A stretch of 64,000 nt of DNA, from NCBI GenBank assembly GCA_963971305.1, contig OZ020313.1, forward strand, positions 19,479,260-19,543,259, read 5' to 3'. Origin of the DNA: Arcuatula senhousia. Its lineage: Eukaryota; Mollusca; Bivalvia; Mytilida; Mytilidae. Below the pieces are notes generated by a model. The model saw only the letters and a program-made list of their open reading frames with translations, searched no databases and was not told the origin of the DNA. The position numbers were made by a program, and so were the translations under genes. Positions 49,551-60,945 of the stretch are shown here, in pieces (position 1 is the first letter of the stretch; each line of letters starts with the position of its first letter).

Positions 49551-50268
49551 ACTAGTACCAAATATTTATGGTGTCCGATAACTGTTTCATGTTTAACAGA
49601 CTTACATGTAAGAAAAATATTAAAATTGGCCGAATCAGCAAATAGTTTGAAGGGCCAGTAGACCGTGACTGCAGTAGCATAAAAATAGATTGCTTCTCAT
49701 CTGTACTTATGCTAATGTAACTGCATGTATACCAGATATTTTATATCAATATTGATGGTCCACCATTACTTGATCGCATAAACAGACTTAATTCTTCAAA
49801 AAACTTAAACTATTATCAACGCCGACGCCAGCAGAATGAATCACGAAGCTTTGGCTTAGTCTCATCTTTCGCGACATCTGTCAATAACGTAACTAGATAA
49901 CTTTCCCCAATTCTTAGCGGCTTATTCCAAGAATTTCTCAGAAGATTTCTGCTTATACCGTCATAATTAATGAACTTTCACCAATGTAGATAAACAAACA
50001 GTCTGATTGTAAGTATGTGTTTTTTTTGTGTTATACATACATAAATTTGACTCTTTGGGGCTTGGAATCTGTTTGTTTTTTTAAATACTTTGACACAAAG
50101 TTTAGAATTTCATCGTAAAACTCCACGTTTGTCCGCTTTTCACGAAAATTATAAAAAAACAATTTGAAAAAGTGCCTACACTGGACAAATCTTATTACCG
50201 TTCTTCTTAGAATATGCATACTTTGCATTGAATTATTTGAGGTGCTAGTAGTAAAAAATAAAGAAATG

Positions 50269-50579
50269 TCCTACCTTGTCATGACTGAACCGGTTGTTTT
50301 GTACGGTTTCCAACAGGGAGAGGGCTTAGTTCCGGAGTTACCGGATAAATTATTCTATCAGTTTATGACCCGTGATATTGTTTCCTTTAAAAACTGTTTG
50401 CGAGTTGACCCAGCTATGTTTCAGGAGAATGTAGTTTGAATGGCATCAGGGTTAAAAAGAAAGACACATGGTTCATAGAGGCACTATTAGTTGGCCTATG
50501 TCTTGCACTTGTACTCATCGCAGCGATTTGTCAAGTTTTCTGTAACCAATTATTTTTGGAATTAAATGACTGGGAATAA
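50269..50579 (+). pseudogene. Decayed Harbinger-type (PIF/HARBI1-like) transposase fragment
   Basis: The first frame ends at 50439 and contains the N-terminal FKNCLRVDPAMFQENV motif, resembling the FRNFLRM-P-FxEL motif before the nuclease in this family. After a frameshift the next motif continues (RVKKKDTWFIEALLVGLCLA, comparable to the family's KKDTxxR-L--GLRLA) to a stop at 50577-50579. The DDE catalytic residues and the rest are absent. The leucine-rich second part mimics a membrane helix but is explained by the transposase match. It lies 0.76 kb inside the 51336 inverted end, so it may be that repeat's decayed transposase. Confidence 0.55.
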
Positions 50580-51169
50580 ATTACAAGGCGATTATTTTTC
50601 TCTTATTTAAAGGGAACGAGGAAAAGACTGAAATAGTACTTTGCGTGAAAGTCTTAAAGCTGTTTAATATAAAAAATCTGTAACAAGTATTTACTAAGCT
50701 AATACTCACTAATGATACCCCGCTTCTGTTCAAAACTTTAGTATTCGGTTAACAGAAAGTAGATGGCCTAGGAGTATAAAATAGATATAATATGATAAAA
50801 TTGAAGGCGAAATATTAAACCTTAGACTGCTGTGATAGGAATTTAGCATCCATGTTCAACATGTGTAAAACCAGTTTAGCTAGGAACCTAAAATTATTAT
50901 GCACCATTTGGTACTACAGTCAATGCAAAATATCATATCTATATTTTAAAAGCAGTTGGAAAACTGTGACGAAATTGTAAATTACAGAAAGACGAACGAA
51001 CGGACAATGGTAATATACTGTACCATTTAGTGAGCATTAGTCTTTGGAGCGAAGATATAATATAAATGTACTAAAATATGAATGAAATCACAACTTACTT
51101 TTCCTCAAATTAATCACTAACTCTTCCTGGTGGATATAACTATATATATTTAAATTGAGAGAAAATTAC

Positions 51170-51336
51170 GCGTTTTTCGCGAATAATTCTTTACAACGTA
51201 GTGGCACGTGGTAAAACGAAGCATATACCTTGTTAAACGTGAAGACCGAAATTTTTGACAATAAATTACATTAAAACGTGACGTTTTAAAACGTAGTAAA
51301 ACGGGAGAGCCGATACGTGACAGTGTGACTGGGGCT
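51170..51336 (-). mobile_element. Outer part of the right inverted end
   Basis: The last bases (GTGACAGTGTGACTGGGGCT) are the exact reverse complement of the left start at 35353, preceded by AAACGT-rich sequence. The flank TTAA follows; the left flank is CTAA. That resembles, but does not prove, a four-base duplication. Confidence 0.7.
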
Positions 51337-51339
51337 TTA

Positions 51340-53600
51340 AAATGTTTCTTCTTGACCTTGAACGTGTCCGAAATACAACTTCAAGTGAATTTGAGTGAAC
51401 TTAACTTGCACAATTGTAGAGGTTGTGCAGGAAATTTTCGAAATTTTTGAAGATCGTCGCCTTCCAAAATGGCCATTACTTAAAATGGACAAAAATTAAG
51501 TTTGTAGGATCGTTACAAAAATGAGTTGCCTGGATATATCAAGTTCAATGTGGCAACTGGAATTTTGATCCGACTTTCAAATTCTTTAAATCTAAATTTA
51601 AATTTTAGATTTTTAAATGGCAACCATTTTTACTGCATTCCCGTCCAGTTAAAATGGAATCATTGTCCACTTTCAATGCAGTTTGATTTAGGCATATTTT
51701 CTTGTACTGAATTTAAACATTTAAAGGAATACTATCCAATGTTATCTTTGGTGACCTTTTCATATTTTAACTTAACCGTTCTTAGAAATTTTTTTTGCTC
51801 AAATATGCTTTTCACATGAAAAGTGAGGTATTCAATGCGATTCAGGCAACGTGATCGCAGAGGCTATCAAGCTCAGTTTTTGCAAGTTTTAAATTCTCGA
51901 GAGAATATTTTGTTACTTGATATATATCCTTAAAAATAAAACACATTCAGCACATTACAAAACATAGATAAGAATATACAAATAAACGAACTGATACTCC
52001 TTGAAACAAACAAAAAATTATGTTAACAACTATATATGGGTTTTATCTATTTTTTTTTATCAATAAAAATACATTAATATCAATTATTTTGAATTTGAAT
52101 TCCTCAGTTTTGTAAATATTATGACAGCTTTCCAAATTTAACAGAAACAGGCACGAGCTCAAAAAAGTTCAAGCGATTCAAAACTGAACAACAGTGGGAT
52201 AGTTTCATTGTTGGAGTCTTTATTTGCGAGATATTCCTTTAATGGATCCAAAGCCAAATGATCCACAGTCGACGACTATTTGAATTATAAGATTGTGTTA
52301 AAGCTGCAATCAATGTCTTTAGAGATTAAACTTTGCTTCGCCTGACTTATCAGAGGCGCTCTAACAAAAAGTTGGTTTTTTTAAAAAGCGAAACATTATA
52401 TTTTTATGAAGAGCTAGCATAGAACATAAAGAAAATACCAAAATGGGGAAGACAATTACAACCTTGATCATAATTTATTTTCTTGTTGAACACTTTTGGT
52501 ATTCTATGTCCTATGCTCTCTATTTTCATATAGTGTTTGGCAATTTCAACTTTTGGTAGAGCGCCTCTGATGAGTCCGGTATGTCACGTCTAGTGAATTT
52601 TCAAAAATCAAGATCTAAATAAGCGCGTCCAGACAATAACTGACGCATGTTTAGAGTATTCAAGACTCATCAGAGGCGTTCTTGTCGATGATTGAAAATG
52701 GGAATATTGACGCTTTTTGTATTGAATGATTTGAATTTAAACAAATAGATTTTAATTCAAATGTTTTGACAGTTGCTATGCACAACGTTGTATATATTTG
52801 CCTTTAAAAATAATCATTGAAATTTATACCTATATACCTTTACGACTTACATTATTGTAATGTTTTAAAATTGTATAATTTGATATGCATAGATGTATAG
52901 AATTTCAGAAATTTAAAATTATGGATTTATAAGCCTTCGAAAATAAACACATGAGTTGCCTTCCAAAGACTATTAATATCTAGTGTCATTTCCACCAAAG
53001 AGACGGGAACCGGGATAGACGATAGGCTATCATTTCACACGTTTTCAATATTTGAAGGTACATTTTACATATTTTTTTCCTATTGTGAAATAGATAATGT
53101 ACATGGAGTAAGTAAACTTTATTCTCGGGTTTCTAAGTTTACTAAATTTTGTTTGTTTGGGTTTTTTATTTTTTTTTATTTTGTAATTTCGACTTTTAAC
53201 AAAGATTTCTAACCATATATATCTTTTCAAAGAACCAGAACTTCTTAATTCAAACCATTGCAATAGCATTTTCTGTTTTTGAAATTCAATGTTTTATGAT
53301 TTGGTACACCATTTTTTCAATTTTCATTGAATAGATAAAAAGTGACAGGGTTTTTTTGAAACACATTTAAACTAACACATAAAAAGTTTGGAGCAGAGTG
53401 TTTATTTTATAATTTATTTTTCTACTTTGAATCGTTTTGATATTTGCTTTCGTAGCCATTTTGTCTGGCTTTGGAAAATAGATCTTTACGCATGCATCAG
53501 CGAGAAAATTTATTGTCACATGGTGCAGGTCTTGTCTTTCAAAAGTAAGCGTCATTCCTCGAAAGCAATGAATCAGTGTACTTGGTGTATTTCGTCATAT
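51340..53600. other. Upstream flank of gene C
   Basis: AT-rich with retrozyme relics (52.3-52.7 kb). The plus ORF at 51526-51819 has no domain support. Promoter elements of gene C are not resolvable. Confidence 0.4.
52325..52700. mobile_element. Cluster of rearranged retrozyme relics
   Basis: Three retrozyme pieces lie together. On the minus strand near 52335-52460, the hammerhead has lost its centre (GCCTCTGAT directly followed by AAGTCAGGCG). On the plus strand at ~52500-52590, AGCGCCTCTGATGAGTC is present but the GAAA strand is gone. On the minus strand at ~52650-52690, another CTGATGAGTCTTGAAT core remains. None retains a complete ribozyme. Confidence 0.6.
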
Positions 53601-53609
53601 CCGGTTATA

Positions 53610-56600
53610 ATGGCTGTGCAAAAACATCTTTTCATCACATTTCTTGTAGCAGCATCTGCTTTATGTTCTACTGTAAACGGTGTATATTTTTAATATATTA
53701 AGGAATGAATTGTATGCGTTAGTATAATTGTTATGTCCAAATATCTGAAAAGATACACATGTCTGTTCAACATCCGGAATCCTCCACGTGGTTTTACACA
53801 CAAATGGCGTGCGTTTTAAAAAAAAAATACACAATCATAATAATATAGGAATAAGCATTCATACATGTATTACGTATGCGAAAAATGTTTGATATTTCAG
53901 GACATTTGCCGATATCTTGTACTCCTTGTTACCAAGTCTTTGCTTATTTGGGGTGAAATATAGTATGAGCTCTGACAAGACGTTAACTATATTCTGCAGT
54001 TTACACATTCACATATCTTGACACAGCATAATCTTTCAAACATCTAATACTAGCCTACCTATCTTGACACCATGAAACAAACTACCCATTCTTACACATC
54101 ATAACAGCCTACATATTCTTACATCTCAACAAACCCTACTCATTCTTATATCTTAACACAGCCTGTACATTCTTACATATCAACATAATCTACACATTCA
54201 TGCATCCCAACACAGCCTACCCGTTCATCAATCTCAATACAGCCTTGCCATTCTTTTTATCTAAGCAGAGCCTTTACAATCATAAATCTCATTATAGACA
54301 ACTTACCGTATAGGTTTACATCCTAACACAAGCTTCACAATATAATATTTCAACATAGTCATCCCCATACTTACAACTCAACCTTACATCTTTACACACC
54401 CAAATTCACTCTACCATCCCAACATAGTCCCTATTCTAGCATCTAAACACATTCACCATTCTTAATTCTTTACACAGCCTACTGATTCTTAAATCTTAAC
54501 ACAGCCTTCTGATTCTTACTTCTTAACACAGCCCTGATATTTTTAAAACTTAACACAGCCCCATCCCCTTTCTAACATATCAAAACAGTCCCACTCTCTT
54601 ACAACTTTACAAAGCCAACTGATTCGTACATCTTAACACAGTCCTTATTCTCATATCTCAACACGGCATACTTATTCTTAAATCTCAACACAGCCACATT
54701 CTTATATTTTAACACAGCCTATTGATTCTTCCATTTCAACACATCCCCCATTCTGAGATCTCAACACTAATGTCCATTAATGCTTTCATTTAAACACTAC
54801 CTCAATTTTTTACATCTTAACACAGCCTTATGATTCTAACACTTTATTAACAAAACATACTATTTCTTAACACAGCAACCTCCTTAATTCCTATATCTTT
54901 ACAGAGACCCACATTCTGTCATCTCAACACAGCCTCCTTTTCCTATATCTAAACACAGCTCCCTTTCTTGCATTTCAACACAGCCTATGATACTTCCATC
55001 TAAACACACCAAAATGATTCTTATATTTAAGCACAGCAAACTGATTATTACATCTTATCACAGCCTACTAGTTCTAACATCTTAACACAGCATAGTAATT
55101 CTTGCATAGAAAAATAGTATACTGATTCTTATATCTCAAGACAGCCCACTGATTCTTATATCTTAACATAGCCCTCATTTCCACATCATAGCACATCCTT
55201 ATGATTTTCAAACATCGACACAGCTTAATGATTCTTACATCCAAACACAGTCTACTGATTAATGCATCTTATTACATGTCTACTGATTCTTTCATTTCAA
55301 CACTGCCTACTGATTCTTATAAGTGAACATAGCCTGCTGTCTATTACATTTAAACACAGAATACTGATTCCTAAATCTCAGCAAAACCTACTGAATGAGA
55401 TTCTCAATTATAACATCTAAACACAACCCACTGATTTTTACACTTAACACGGTCTACTGATTCTTACATCTTAACACAGCCTACTAATTATTCCATTTGA
55501 ACACAGCCCACTCATTCTTACATCCTTACACCACATACTTATTCTTACCTCTAAACACAGCCTACAGATTCTCACAATTTAACAGAGCACACAAATTTTA
55601 ACAATCTTACACATCCCCCATTCTCAACACAGCCTACTGATTCTTACATTTTAACACAGTAAAGTGATTCTTGCATTTCAACACAGGCATACAGATTCTT
55701 ACATCTTAAGACAGCCTACTGATTCTTACATCTCAACACAGCCTACTGATTCTTACATCTTAACACAGTAAACTGATTCTTACATCTCATCAACGGGCTA
55801 CTGATTCTTACACCTTAACACAATAAACTGATTCTTGCATTTCAACACAGGCTACTGATTCTTACACCTTAACACAGTAAACTGATTCTTGCATTTCAAT
55901 ACAGGCTACTGATTCTTACACCTTAACACAGTAAACTGATTCTTGCATTTCAACACAGGCTACTGATTCTTACACCTTAACACAGTAAACAGATTCTTGC
56001 ATTTCAACACAGGCTACTGATTCTTACACCTTAACACAGTAAACTAATTCTTGCATTTCAACACAGGCATACTGATTCTTAAATCTCAACACAACCTACT
56101 GATTCTTACATTTCAACACATGCTACTGATTCTTACATCTTAACACAGTCCACTGATTCTTAAATTTCAACACAGCCCACTGATTTTAACATCTAAAACA
56201 GCCTAGTAAATCCTATATTTTAACACAGCCTACTGATTCTGATACCTTAACACAGCCTAATGTTTATAGCATCTAAACACAGCCTACTGATTCTTACATT
56301 TCATTAACAGCCTACTGGTTCTTATATCTTAACCCAGCCTACAGATTCTAGCATCTTAACACAGCCTGCAGATTCTAACATCTTAAAACAGCCTACAGAT
56401 TCTAACATCTCAACATGGCCTACAGGTTCTTACATCTTTATGCAGCCTGCTGCTTCCTATATCTTAAAGACAAAGAACCTATCAATTTCGCAATTTTTTA
56501 CATTGAATAAAAAGTACATATATTAAAAATATACTATCTAAAACTTATTTTTACCAACATAAAAACTCAATGTTTTGCAGTTTTCTATAAAATAATCTTA

Positions 56601-59600
56601 TTTTAATTATTCGTGTTGATTAAGTATTGTCCAGCATAAATATTTACTTTTGGTAAACTGGGTACTGTTAAACTGAGAAACAAAATGTAACAAAACGAGG
56701 CGAAGAGAAAACGAAATCGGTAAATTAAGAAAAACAACTCGTGTCGGCTAAAATCGATTCAGTTTCCTTTTTTTACCAGTTTCGCTCGATTTCGGTTCCT
56801 TTCTTTACAGATTTCAGTTGCTTATTTTACTGTTTATGTTTCCTTTTTTACCGATATCGTTTTTGTTCCGCTCCGTTTCGTTTTGTTACTTTTCGTTTCT
56901 CAGTTTACCGGCACCCATAAGTGTTTACATTCTATATAATTAGTTTGTCCTCTTTTTGACACTGCGTTTTTTTCTTCAGTTTTATGTCGAAAAGAATACT
57001 TTCTGGTATGTTTTTAGAAAATTTAACAGTTTTTTCAAAGGTTTTACAATGTATTCTTCAAATAGTGTGAATTTCATTATTTGTTTTAAAATTGCCAAAA
57101 ATGATAGGTTCTATATCTTTAAAACAGCATACTGATTATAGCATCTCAACACTGCCTACTGATTCTTATATCGTAACACAGCCTACTTATACTTACATCT
57201 CAACACAACCTACTGATTCGTACATCTTAACCAAGTTAACTGATTCTTACATTTCAGCACAGCCCACTGTTTCTTACATTTCAACACAACCCACTGATTT
57301 TTACATCTTAACACAGCCTACTGACTCTTATATCTTAACACAGCCTAATAATTCTTACATCTTAACACAGCCTACTGATTATTACATCTTAACACAGCCT
57401 ACTAATTCTTAAACCTTAACACAGCCTACTAATTCATTCATCAAAACAGAGCCAACTTATTGATACGTCATAACAGAGCCAACTTATTCTTACTTCTTAA
57501 CACAGCCTACTGATACTTACATTATAACAGAGCCAACTATTTTTTACATCTTAACACAGCCTACTGATCTTAACATCTTAAAACAGCCTTTTGCTGTTTA
57601 CATTTTAACACAGCCTACGTATTTTTACATCTCAACTCAGCATACTGATTCTTACATTTTAATAAAGCATACTGATTCTTACTTCTTATCACAGCCTACT
57701 GATTCTTACATCTTAACACAGCCTACTGATTCTTACATCTTAACATAGCCTACTGAATCTAACATCTTAACACAGCCTACTGAATCTAATATCCTAACAC
57801 AGCCTACTGATTCTTACATCTTAACATAGCCTACTGAATCTAACATCTTAACACAGCCTACTGAATCTAATATCTTAACACAGCCTACTGGTTCTAACAT
57901 CTTAACACAGTCTACTGATTCTAACATCTTAACACAGCTTACTGATTCTTATATCTTAACACAGCCTACTGATTCTTATACCTTAACATAGCCTTGATAC
58001 ATTGGAGATGGGAGAAAAGGCCATCCTAATACAATTAAGACGGCAAGGTTACAACCCACATCTTAACACACCCTTTTCCGCCTTTTTACATCTAAACACA
58101 GCCCATTGATTCAAACATCTTTACACAGCCCCGTCCCCAATTCAACATCTAAGTACAGCCAATCCAACACAGCCTAAGGTTCTTCCTACCCCAGACATAG
58201 GTTGATCATTTATTTGGCCCCCAAATTTGGTATTTTTGGTTTTACTGTTCTGTGCTCTTCATAATCATAAAGTGTCTGGCATTTTCAATATTTTTGGTAG
58301 AGCGCCTCTGATGAGTCTTGGATAGACGAAACGCGCGTCAGGCGTAGCAAAATTTATTGTCAAGAACTTTGTTGTCATTTGTATTTCCAACACAGCCTAC
58401 TGATTCTTACATCTTAACACAGCCTGCTGATTGTTAAATATAACCCAGCCCAATGATTTTTAATACATCTTATCACAACCCACAAATTCAAACATCTAAA
58501 CACAGCCTTTCCATTCTTGCATCCTAACAAAGTCTATCGATTCCTAAATCCTTGTACAGCCTAATCATTTTTTTAACTTCAGACAGCTTTTCCATTCTTA
58601 GATTTAGATCTTAAGACCACCTACAAATTTATGCACCATAACAGCTTAACTGAATTTATAAAATTTTCATTTCTAAACATATATACATATCATACGATTT
58701 AAATGCAAGGATGGTAAAATCTATAACTATTTGGTTTTTATACAGAAATTCCCCAAGCATGGGACGTGAGACCACATCTCATAGTTTATGACCAAGACAT
58801 AGAAATATATTACACCAAAGGAGAAAACAACTGTACAACAAAATGGACAAAGGGAGCTGGTGAATTGCTACTGAATTGTAATGCTTCCTCAAATGGAACT
58901 AAGTATACAGCGATTGACGAGAATGGTTCCTATGGCATAAGGATTCGGCATGTAGATTCCAATGACCTAAATACAACCTACACATTTTCTTGTAACTTTG
59001 AACAACACAAGTACTTATTGCTAGTGACAAATGACAATTTTACAGGTACAGCATCATAAATTAAAATTAAATTAAACTGTATATTTTATCTTAATATTTA
59101 TTTCCTATTTGCAATCAGTAATTTTAGAGAGCCGGTGGTGTAGTGGTTAAGGCGTCGGGCTACTAACACCGAGGTTCGTGGTTCGATCCTCGTCCGGGGT
59201 GAAAATTTCATGAATCAATTTTCCGACTCTCTCTTGACACCATTTGCGAGGATGGTCTCAAGAAACGATGCAAGTCCTTCGGAAGGGACGAAAAAAGGTT
59301 GTCCCGTGTATGCGGAGAGCAATACCCCATGGACGTTAAAGACCCCTTTGTAGATTTCGATAAGAGTAGGCTCAATGGGGGCCGCTACAAAGGCCACACT
59401 CGCAATCTGCTAACTGGAGAGGGATTTATATAAGCAACAAGCTTGTTTCCCAATCCAGGATAAATAAATATGTTTAAACTAACAGCTATTGACCACAATA
59501 TATATTATAACAATACGTAAAATTTCAATATTTTAGAACAAACATAAACACAAGGAAATGGAAAGTTGTTTTGTATGTTAAAGATCAGGTAAACATGCAG

Positions 59601-60409
59601 TTCCAATATGTCAAGATGAAATGCAATCAATTCAAAGAGACATGTTCATCAAAAGTATGCTCGCTACTAATATTGAAAAAAAATATGTTTCAAACTTGAC
59701 ACTTTAAATGAAAAGATAATAGCTTAAGATCTAAAATGTGCACAATTTGACCTCGTTTCCAAGATATTTGACGTTAATTTTTGGGGGAGAATGTTTTAAT
59801 ATATTTATTATTTTATATGACTTTGTTTTTTACTTCTGCATGAGGCATTGAGATAACGAAAATAGGGAGTTTGTGGGAAAAATAATAACCCTATTCTGGT
59901 GTTAAAAACTAGAGGATTCAGAAAAAATAATAAAACTAGACCAGCGAGTATCATAAACTGGATTTTTGCTTTTGCTTTATATAACTTGGTTTGTCCATCT
60001 TACATGTAGTCGATATCTTATATGTGAATCTGATACTCATATATTTTTCTTAAATATGCTCAATGGCCAAATTGTACATTTGTGGTAAAAGCCCCTCTCC
60101 TGCAACATTCATATAAGTTTTTATCAGTGGAATATAATATCTTAACTAGAAAATGATCAACTAAGCATATAACTTAGAGAGGGACGTGTAGCAAGTCTAC
60201 TTTATGCATATCACTGCATATTTTCAAACAGTCAAGACCGAGAAATTATTTAATCTGAAATCATTGACATGATTTTAATCTAGTATTCTATACGATTTAT
60301 TTCTACACATAGTTCTTTGATATTCTTTATAGGAGCTTCCACAATAGCTTCACCGGGGTGGACTTTGAGTTTGGTTCTTTTAACCGTAACTGTAACAAAG
60401 ATATGTTAG
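53610..60409 (+). CDS. Gene C: single-Ig-domain protein, paralogue of gene B with truncated C-terminus
   Basis: Exons 53610-53679, 58746-59045 and 60333-60409 join at phase-1 GT/AG junctions into 447 nt or 148 residues. Exon 1 is a signal peptide (MAVQKHLFITFLVAASALCS). Exon 2 matches gene B's Ig exon in TKWTKG, a KY motif mid-domain, and D-L-N-T-T-Y-T-F-S-C. It has several N-glycosylation sites. Where gene B has the strand-B cysteine (VAC), gene C reads IYY, so the usual Ig disulphide appears to be missing; other cysteines (NNC, LNC) may compensate. Exon 3 encodes GASTIASPGW, a hydrophobic stretch, then KIC and a stop. That ending could be a membrane helix with almost no tail or a GPI-anchor signal. 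Intron 1 holds the 54.0-58.6 kb minisatellite. Exon 3 aligns loosely with gene B's membrane exon, suggesting loss of an ancestral tail. Confidence 0.72.
56660..56916. mobile_element. Foldback/MITE within the minisatellite
   Basis: Inverted arms share TAAACTGAGAAAC and GTAACAAAACGA. The left end is GGGTACTG and the right end the complement of GGGTGCCG; total ~257 bp. The interior is rich in TTTCG/CGAAA motifs. No target duplication is evident. It has no coding capacity. Confidence 0.6.
58150..58395 (+). mobile_element. Single partial retrozyme inside gene C minisatellite
   Basis: From AAGGTTCTTCCTACCCCAGA through ACTTTGTTGTCATTTGTATT this matches about two thirds of a retrozyme unit. It carries an intact hammerhead at 58300-58348 (stem II loop TGGAT). 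It interrupts the 27-bp minisatellite and shares the plus orientation of the 18-20 kb array. Confidence 0.75.
59128..59470 (+). mobile_element. tRNA-derived SINE, plus copy
   Basis: The 5' part has pol III box A (TGGTGTAGTGGTTAAGGC) and box B (GGTTCGATCC) and resembles a tRNA. A ~270-bp body (AGCAATACCCCATGGACGTT, AGACCCCTTTGTAG) and an ATAAATAAATATG end follow. It lies in gene C's intron 2. It is not a functional tRNA gene. Confidence 0.75.
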
Positions 60410-60794
60410 AGATTAAGTAAAGTCACAAATTTACACACAATTAAAATACTAGTACCTGCTATGAAATCATGACTTTTAAAAGTTCAAGCGAAACAGTCAT
60501 AAAACACTATGAAAGTACAAAACACATTATGACTTATCTATGTATAGAATTGTAGCGTCAAATGAATCGCACTTTAGGGTTATTAAAACCAAAATAGTCC
60601 AAGTAAACATGCACCAATAAATGTAAATAAAAATTACATCAAATAACAAAGAAAAGGTGGAAAAAAGATGGAAAAAATAACTCAATGAGATTGCAGATTT
60701 TACAATATTAGCAAACAAAGAACCTGGTTCGTATTTGCAAAATAAGATATTTTACAATTGGTTTTCTGTCCTTTGATTTTTAACCATGTTTCAC

Positions 60795-60945
60795 AAAACG
60801 AACATGTACCGATGGGGCATTAAAGTGTCAAAAGCCACAACAATGACGACAACACAAAATAGACAAACAACGGAACACCAATCAAATAAAAAGTCGCAGC
60901 GACAACGAAACTTAGGTGCCTCAGAAGTGTAAATAGTTAATGTTT
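60795..60945 (-). repeat. Diverged retroelement tail copy near gene C
   Basis: Minus-strand similarity to the retroelement 3' tail: a CCGATGGGGCATTAAAGTGTC-like end, and the later CTTAGGTGCCTCAGAAGTGTA segment corresponding to the GCTCCGGAAGAGTAAGC landmark. It lies between gene C's exon 3 and the orphan tail exon. Confidence 0.45.

Larger units (their letters stand above)
54010..58640 (+). repeat. ~27-bp minisatellite, intron 1 of gene C
   Basis: Tandem units around TTAACACAGCCTACTGATTC plus TTACATC, 27 bp each. Homogenised stretches include a two-unit (54-bp) higher-order repeat copied about five times near 55830-56080. The array is split by a foldback element region (56470-57090) and by a partial retrozyme (58150-58395). 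Because 27 is divisible by three, a 106-codon ORF of nine-residue repeats (ILTQPTDSY) runs through 57092-57412; it is intronic and has no gene context. Confidence 0.85.

Noticed and set aside
50439..50579. Small membrane protein (hydrophobic stretch ALLVGLCLALVLIAAICQ)
   Set aside because: It is better explained as the frame-shifted continuation of a Harbinger transposase motif beginning in the adjacent frame.
35353..51336. Polinton/Maverick element
   Set aside because: Size and AG...CT ends fit, but no DNA polymerase, integrase, packaging ATPase, protease or capsid ORF is visible and no 6-bp target duplication was found.
57092..57412. 106-codon ORF of nine-residue repeats (ILTQPTDSY), looking like a repetitive secreted or cell-wall protein
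   Set aside because: It is the 27-bp minisatellite read in frame; 27 is divisible by three, so stop-free runs arise easily. It lies inside gene C's intron and has no signal peptide or flanking exons.
54010..58640. CRISPR-like array of short repeats
   Set aside because: There are no unique spacers; repeats are directly adjacent and degenerate, and the window is eukaryotic.
59128..59200. Possible tRNA gene with good A and B boxes
   Set aside because: The acceptor ends do not pair as a mature tRNA and the sequence continues into a SINE body also present at 21.4-21.7 kb.
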